64,000 bases of DNA from Pogostemon cablin (lineage: Eukaryota; Streptophyta; Magnoliopsida; Lamiales; Lamiaceae). Position 1 is the first letter of the stretch. Each line of letters begins with the position of its first letter. The notes beneath the pieces are model-generated. The model was not told the origin of the DNA. It worked only from the letters and a program-made list of their open reading frames with translations, and did not search any database. This document shows, one piece after another, positions 60,420 to 64,000 of the stretch. Both the position numbers and the translations under genes were made by a program. The stretch covers positions 10,664,001 through 10,728,000 of the forward strand of contig CM042982.1 in assembly GCA_023678885.1 (NCBI GenBank), in the 5' to 3' direction.

Positions 60420-61168
60420 CTATCAACTTCATAAGGAAGAGAAACGCCGGAGAAAGAAAAGACGTGAATGAAACTCCAGCGGAAGGAAGATGCAGCGAAT
60501 AGCTCTGTTAACTGGAGGCGGGAGCCCGAAACCAGCCATAATCAGAGAGGAACCAAGGGATGAGAAACTCCCTCCCCAAGAAGTGTCCATGGAGGGTGAC
60601 ACCCAGAGACAACCACCGTCCGGACGGAATCTAGAAGCAGATCACCCCTCCAAGAAGGGAAGAAGAATCCTACCAGCCTCACCCGCAAAACCAAAGAAGA
60701 GGTCGCCCCACAACCCGGGAAGTGCCGGTAGAAGATGAAGCTCCATGAAGGACACTATCCGTCTCCCAAAGAGGGCATCACTGTCCGAACCCTCAGCCAT
60801 CCTCCGAACACCAGAGGAGCGGTCAAAGGAGGCGTAATCGGGGTAGAAGACCAAGGAATCAGAGATTCTATTCATCTTCGGCGCCATACTCACAGGAAAG
60901 TCGAGACCCTTCATGGGAAGATCTGCCCACGACTGAGCTATCCCTTCCACGAATTGGGCAGAATAGGAGGCCTTCTTCATGAAGGGGAGAAAGACGAATG
61001 AAGACTCATGCAGAAGTTTGGTCGGAGAATCGGGAAGCATTTCCAAATGCCCCAACAAAGAACTTACAAGCCTTGATAAACGAGGAAGTAAACAAACGTT
61101 TTGCAGACCTAGAAAAGAAGATGTCCGGGACCGGAGGAGTCCTCCAACCGGCAGTGCCCGCCTCTCCA
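60420..61168 (+). pseudogene. gag N-terminal region of the outer gypsy element, broken
   Basis: Low-complexity, charged coding-like sequence spread over several frames. Near 61010-61168 the frame reads EVWSENREAFPNAPTKN, then LQALINEEVNKRFADLEKKM and SGTGGVLQPAVPASPF. This is the linker that usually precedes the capsid part of gypsy Gag (EEV-x-R-x-ADLExK-M). The capsid itself is absent. Stops such as those at 60736 and 60836 rule out a product. The part before the interruption (52870-53229) is also degraded. Confidence 0.62.
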
Positions 61169-61946
61169 TTTTATATTTGGTATTTTACTTTAATATTTTG
61201 TATGTGATAGTAATTATTTTAAATCAATGTATCTAATAGTAATTAGGGGTACAAAGTGTGTATCTAATAGTAATTTTTTCTATTTATAAATTGACTTTTA
61301 AATTAAAATTTATATTCATTTTAAACTAACTTTAAATTCAATAAGTCGTCCATTCTTTTTTTTTGAATAAATAATTATTAGTTAAAATTAATTTTAAATA
61401 TAATATATATAATTTAATAAATCGTCTATGTTTTTTTTCTTTTTAATAAATAATTATTAGTTAAAATTAATTTTAAATATAACATATATAATTTAATAAA
61501 TCGTCCATGACTTTTTTTCATTTTTGAATAAATAATTATTAATTAAAATTAATTATAAATATAATTTATATAACTTAAAAGAAACAAAAAGAATAAAAAT
61601 AGTAATAATAAGATAGATATTCAATTAATTCCAATTAATTTATAAAAGATTATGAATATAAACTTTCCTTAGTTATTATTTATTTATGGAAAAAATAATA
61701 ATCTAATAAATGAACTCAAATAAGCTAAATTAGCAGTAAGGTTAATATAGTAATTGGACCTTGTTAAAAGGCTATTGATCCGGATCAAATTGATCCAAAT
61801 AGCAAGGTCCATATGGTAAAAGAACAAAATACAGATACATACTTTTAATTATAATTTAATTATTTAAGTACTAACAAGAATATAATTTTTTTTATAATCA
61901 ATTTTGACTAAAATATGAATATGTATAACATTTCAATTTAATTGAA
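61169..61946. repeat. AT-rich tract with 68-bp tandem repeats
   Basis: AATAAATAATTATTAGTTAA followed by AATTAATTTTAAATATAA and TTTAATAAATCGTCyATG recurs about three times between 61330 and 61570. TATCTAATAGTAATT also occurs twice near 61229 and 61260. No gene. Confidence 0.75.
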
Positions 61947-62548
61947 TGGTTAATTACATTAAAAGTCCTCACCTTTTCACCGATTACGAATTAATCGAAA
62001 TTTTTAGATATTTACAAAAAAATACTCAATTTTAAGTCTCTATTGCAATTCGAACCATCGAGCAGCTGGAGGTCTGCCCGAATGGTGACGTGGAAAATAA
62101 ATTTTCAAATAACTTTTTTTTCATCCTGCAGTGCTCTCTTTCTCTCTCCAAACTCTCTCACACTCACTTTTTTTTAATCCACTTAATCTTCCTAATGTCA
62201 ACTAAAACTCCCTATTATATTATATTCTACCCTGCAGAAATCCGGTAATGCACCTTCCCCGCCACACGTCAACCAAAACACTTTAATATATTCTACCCTC
62301 CACCGTAGTTGCTAAAATCCGGCAATGCACCTCTACTGTCGAGGTACTCTTATTCTTCTTTGTTTTCCTCCTCCCCTCCGCCACCACCGTCCACAACATC
62401 ACCTGCATTCTCCAAAAATACCTCGAGTTGGAGTCCTTCAACCAATGGTGGCCCTGAGGAGAGGCGAAGAGGGCGACCGCCCTGACCCCAAATATGTGGG
62501 GTCCCAAATTTATACACACACATATATCTTGATAAAAAAAATATACCA

Positions 62549-62890
62549 ATGATGTGTTGCCCCAGTGGTTGAGGGGTCAACATTGAGGTGTCCCTGATTG
62601 AAAGGTCAGGGGTTCAAGCCCCCCGGAGCGCAATGGTGGAATAATTAATATTGAGGGCTACAAGCGGCGGTGTGGGAGACTGAAAATCGGTGGGAACCTG
62701 CGGCTGAGCTGGAGGGAGGGTCAGCATGGAACAATCACTTGGGGATCGACTCCTACCTAGAGCGCAGTAGTTGAGGATACTTGTGTGCAGTAGTTGAAGA
62801 TATTAGGAACCTGGGATCCATTGTGTGGTTACCGCGGTTGCGCAGTAGTGAGGATATTAGCCTGGAGGCAGTTCTAAAGAAAATAATGGA
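62549..62890 (+). mobile_element. tRNA-derived SINE, probable
   Basis: TGTTGCCCCAGTGGTTGAGG resembles an A box. About 50 bases on, GGTCAGGGGTTCAAGCCCC holds a near-consensus B box (GGTTCAAGCCC), the internal RNA polymerase III promoter of tRNA-type SINEs. A non-tRNA body with a G-rich part follows. The 3' limit is uncertain. The unit does not fold as a whole tRNA, so a tRNA gene is unlikely. Confidence 0.6.
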
Positions 62891-62947
62891 AACTTTTTAG
62901 TTAAAAAATATAGAGAAAGCAACGAGTGTCTATTCCTTTTATTCGCC

Positions 62948-63205
62948 ATGTGCCTAGAAACTGTCAGGATCAGCATTGCCTTCAACCACTCTTTATTGGT
63001 AAAGAATCTTGTGTTGGAGATCAACCAGTGGGAAACAATCATCGTCTGTGTGTTTGACAACACCGGAATGGCGGATCTGCTCTCCAAGCACCTCACTCTT
63101 ATCAGAAACATCCGCACACTCCAGGTGCTCCTCGACTACCCGGCCGCCGAATGTCCCACCTTATCTCCACGATGGGAGGTCGTTGCTGAAATTCGGCACG
63201 GATAG
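62948..63205 (+). pseudogene. Captured exon-like fragment, unrecognised
   Basis: An open frame of 85 codons reads MCLETVRISIAFNHSLLVKN, then EINQWETIIVCVFDNTGMAD and RNIRTLQVLLDYPAAECPTL. GC content and codon pattern look coding. I do not recognise the family. It lies inside the Pack-MULE-like element, so capture from a host gene is the likely origin. Downstream (63150-63240) a unit of about 38 bp (GGGAGGTCGTTGCTGAAAT...) is repeated in tandem. Confidence 0.35.
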
Positions 63206-63209
63206 TGGG

Positions 63210-63545
63210 AGGTCGTTGCTGAAATCCGACAAGGATAGTAGGAGGCGTCGGCAGCAAACGACGCTGAATTCCGATGAGGGAAACGACTGCGGTGGCATTT
63301 CAGCGAAGAGTGGTAGGCGGCTCTGCGTTCGCGACTGGATTGGGGCAACGTGGGCTGCGCACAATGGTGGCGATCGATGGTGTTGAACTCTTTCCTGCGG
63401 TGAGCAGCGTGTCTTCTCAGGCTGAAAGCACCTCGACCTTCGCTGGACGGACAGCGGTATAAGTGATGGCTTTGATGGCTGCGTGATTTCCGGTGGTTGA
63501 CGGGGATTACAGATGGTGGTTGAGGAAATCCGGAGAGAGAGAGAT
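63210..63545. other. GC-rich interior of the Pack-MULE-like element
   Basis: Overlapping open frames on both strands (for example 63161-63598 minus and 63009-63386 plus) reflect high GC rather than a recognised protein. Probably a captured exon. Confidence 0.35.
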
Positions 63546-63697
63546 GCATGGATTTTTATTTTTTTTAAGGTGGAAACGGACGTGGTCACGTGGTGCAATA
63601 AGAGCTTAAAGTTGAGTATTTATTTATAAATATTTAAAAGTTTGGACTAATACGAAATGGGCGAAAATGTTGGGACAGTAATTAATCCTTAATTGAA

Positions 63698-64000
63698 AAA
63701 TGTGAAAAGATGAGATTGAGGAAAGAGAGGGGATTTAAACTCCATATTCAGTGTGGATCTCGATTACTCTCATTACTGTACATAAATATTTTGCAGTATA
63801 AAATTGAAGTAATATTTTGCAGTATTTTATGTTAACACATGAGATCTTGTATGCGAAGGAATTAGAGAAATGATCACGTTTAGTCCATTAACTATACCAA
63901 AACCCACATTTGGTCCTCTATCTATGTAAATTGTCAATTTTAATCTTTTCTTTTTTCAATTTTAATCCTTTAGTTTCAAATTTGGTCCTCCTAATCTAAA
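63698..64000. other. Right edge, possible start of another MITE
   Basis: From about 63865 the sequence (ATGATCACGTTTAGTCC...TTTGGTCCTC...TTTAATCC) has the repeated GGTCC/AGTCC word style of the MITE at 48686-49040 and may be a related element cut by the window edge. Confidence 0.35.

Larger units (their letters stand above)
51849..61168 (+). mobile_element. Truncated Ty3/gypsy-type retrotransposon (outer), interrupted
   Basis: The 5' LTR (51849-52766) is followed at once by GTTGGCGTCATCTGTGAGAA, the counterpart of the TTGGCGCCGTCTGTGGGAA start known from gypsy (Tat-like) elements. The gag leader runs to 53229, is interrupted by the inner element with TSD AGAAA, and resumes at 60420. It stops abruptly at about 61168 in AT-rich sequence. 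Protease, RT, integrase and the 3' LTR are missing. Its GC content is clearly higher than the flanks. Confidence 0.82.
51395..61815. mobile_element. Possible older TIR element holding the retrotransposon nest
   Basis: Near 51399, GGATCAAATTGATCCGGATC continues with GTGGG...ATGGTCC. The reverse complement of about 61760-61795 reads GGATCAATTTGATCCGGATC, then AATAGC...AAGGTCC. They are inverted relative to each other and flank AT-rich, non-coding sequence (51440-51848 and 61169-61760). Between these lie only the two gypsy-type elements. The outer limits and target duplication are not resolved. Two separate MITE copies are an alternative. Confidence 0.4.
61947..63688. mobile_element. Pack-MULE-like element, 1.74 kb, 9-bp TSD
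   Basis: The left end GGTTAATTAC...CGAATTAATCGAAATTTTTA, then GATATTTACAAAAAAATACTC and AATTTTAAG, aligns with the reverse complement of the right end: GGATTAATTAC...CGTATTAGTCCAAACTTTTA, then AATATTTATAAATAAATACTC and AACTTTAAG. The terminal repeats are about 85 bp. TTAATTGAA flanks exactly at 61938-61946 and 63689-63697, a Mutator-type 9-bp duplication. There is no transposase. The interior is GC-rich and exon-like (62330-62480 and 62940-63540), as expected for captured gene pieces, and also contains a SINE. Confidence 0.85.

Noticed and set aside
62549..62640. tRNA gene
   Set aside because: A and B box words are present but no acceptor stem or anticodon arm could be paired. A SINE fits better.
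63161..63598. 145-codon minus-strand frame at the right edge
   Set aside because: Overlapping open frames on both strands reflect GC richness. No recognised domain, and it runs into the element's AT-rich end.

Overview
This window reads as nuclear DNA of a flowering plant, most likely an asterid eudicot. It is AT-rich and intron-containing, and it is dominated by plant-type transposable elements (Ty1/copia, Ty3/gypsy, MULE, PIF/Harbinger, Tc1/mariner MITEs). Its left edge holds the last two coding exons of a SEPALLATA3/FBP2-class MADS-box gene. A Lamiales origin is only a guess from the style of that C-terminus. Everything here was read by eye; no database search was run.

Only two loci look like ordinary host genes. 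One is the SEP3-like 3' end (1-958, +). The other is a single-exon gene for a small two-helix membrane protein (26064-26498, +). Nearly everything else is transposable-element sequence. From left to right: a decayed minus-strand copia element lies directly downstream of the MADS gene (about 1600-5690). A possible TIR element carrying an unrecognised gene fragment follows (5737-6857). Next is a broken DUF1985/Ulp1-type (C48) protease gene of the kind carried by MULEs (9229-12275), then a 175-bp tandem satellite (12741-14850). Two Myb/SANT-like genes and a PIF/Harbinger transposase 3' fragment occupy 15120-19613. A MURA transposase pseudogene converges on a GRF zinc-finger/membrane-tail pseudogene at 20302-24115. 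The middle (27-40 kb) holds (TA)n tracts, MITEs, a 5.96-kb non-coding LTR element (31315-37272) and a copia-type solo LTR (38252-39604).

The most interesting region is 40.4-48.7 kb. It is a MULE with diverged terminal inverted repeats. It carries a MURA transposase (+) and, converging on it, a DUF1985/Ulp1-like gene (-). Just inside each end sits a large minisatellite made of the same 18-bp word (consensus TGTTCTATTCGGCCTACA) in opposite orientation on the two sides, about 16 and about 19 copies. The MULE appears to have landed inside a mariner-type element whose two ends flank it. A 355-bp Mutator-type MITE with a perfect 9-bp target duplication lies just to the right.

The right third is a retrotransposon nest. 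A 7.2-kb minus-strand Athila/Tat-like element without pol (53230-60414, LTRs 1767 and 1768 bp, TSD AGAAA) sits inside the gag region of a truncated plus-strand gypsy element (5' LTR 51849-52766, gag resuming at 60420-61168). Both lie between inverted GGATCAAATTGATCC motifs that may mark an older DNA element. Last comes a 1.74-kb Pack-MULE-like element (61947-63688) with a 9-bp TSD, a GC-rich interior and an internal tRNA-type SINE.

No tRNA, rRNA, CRISPR array or prokaryotic feature was seen.
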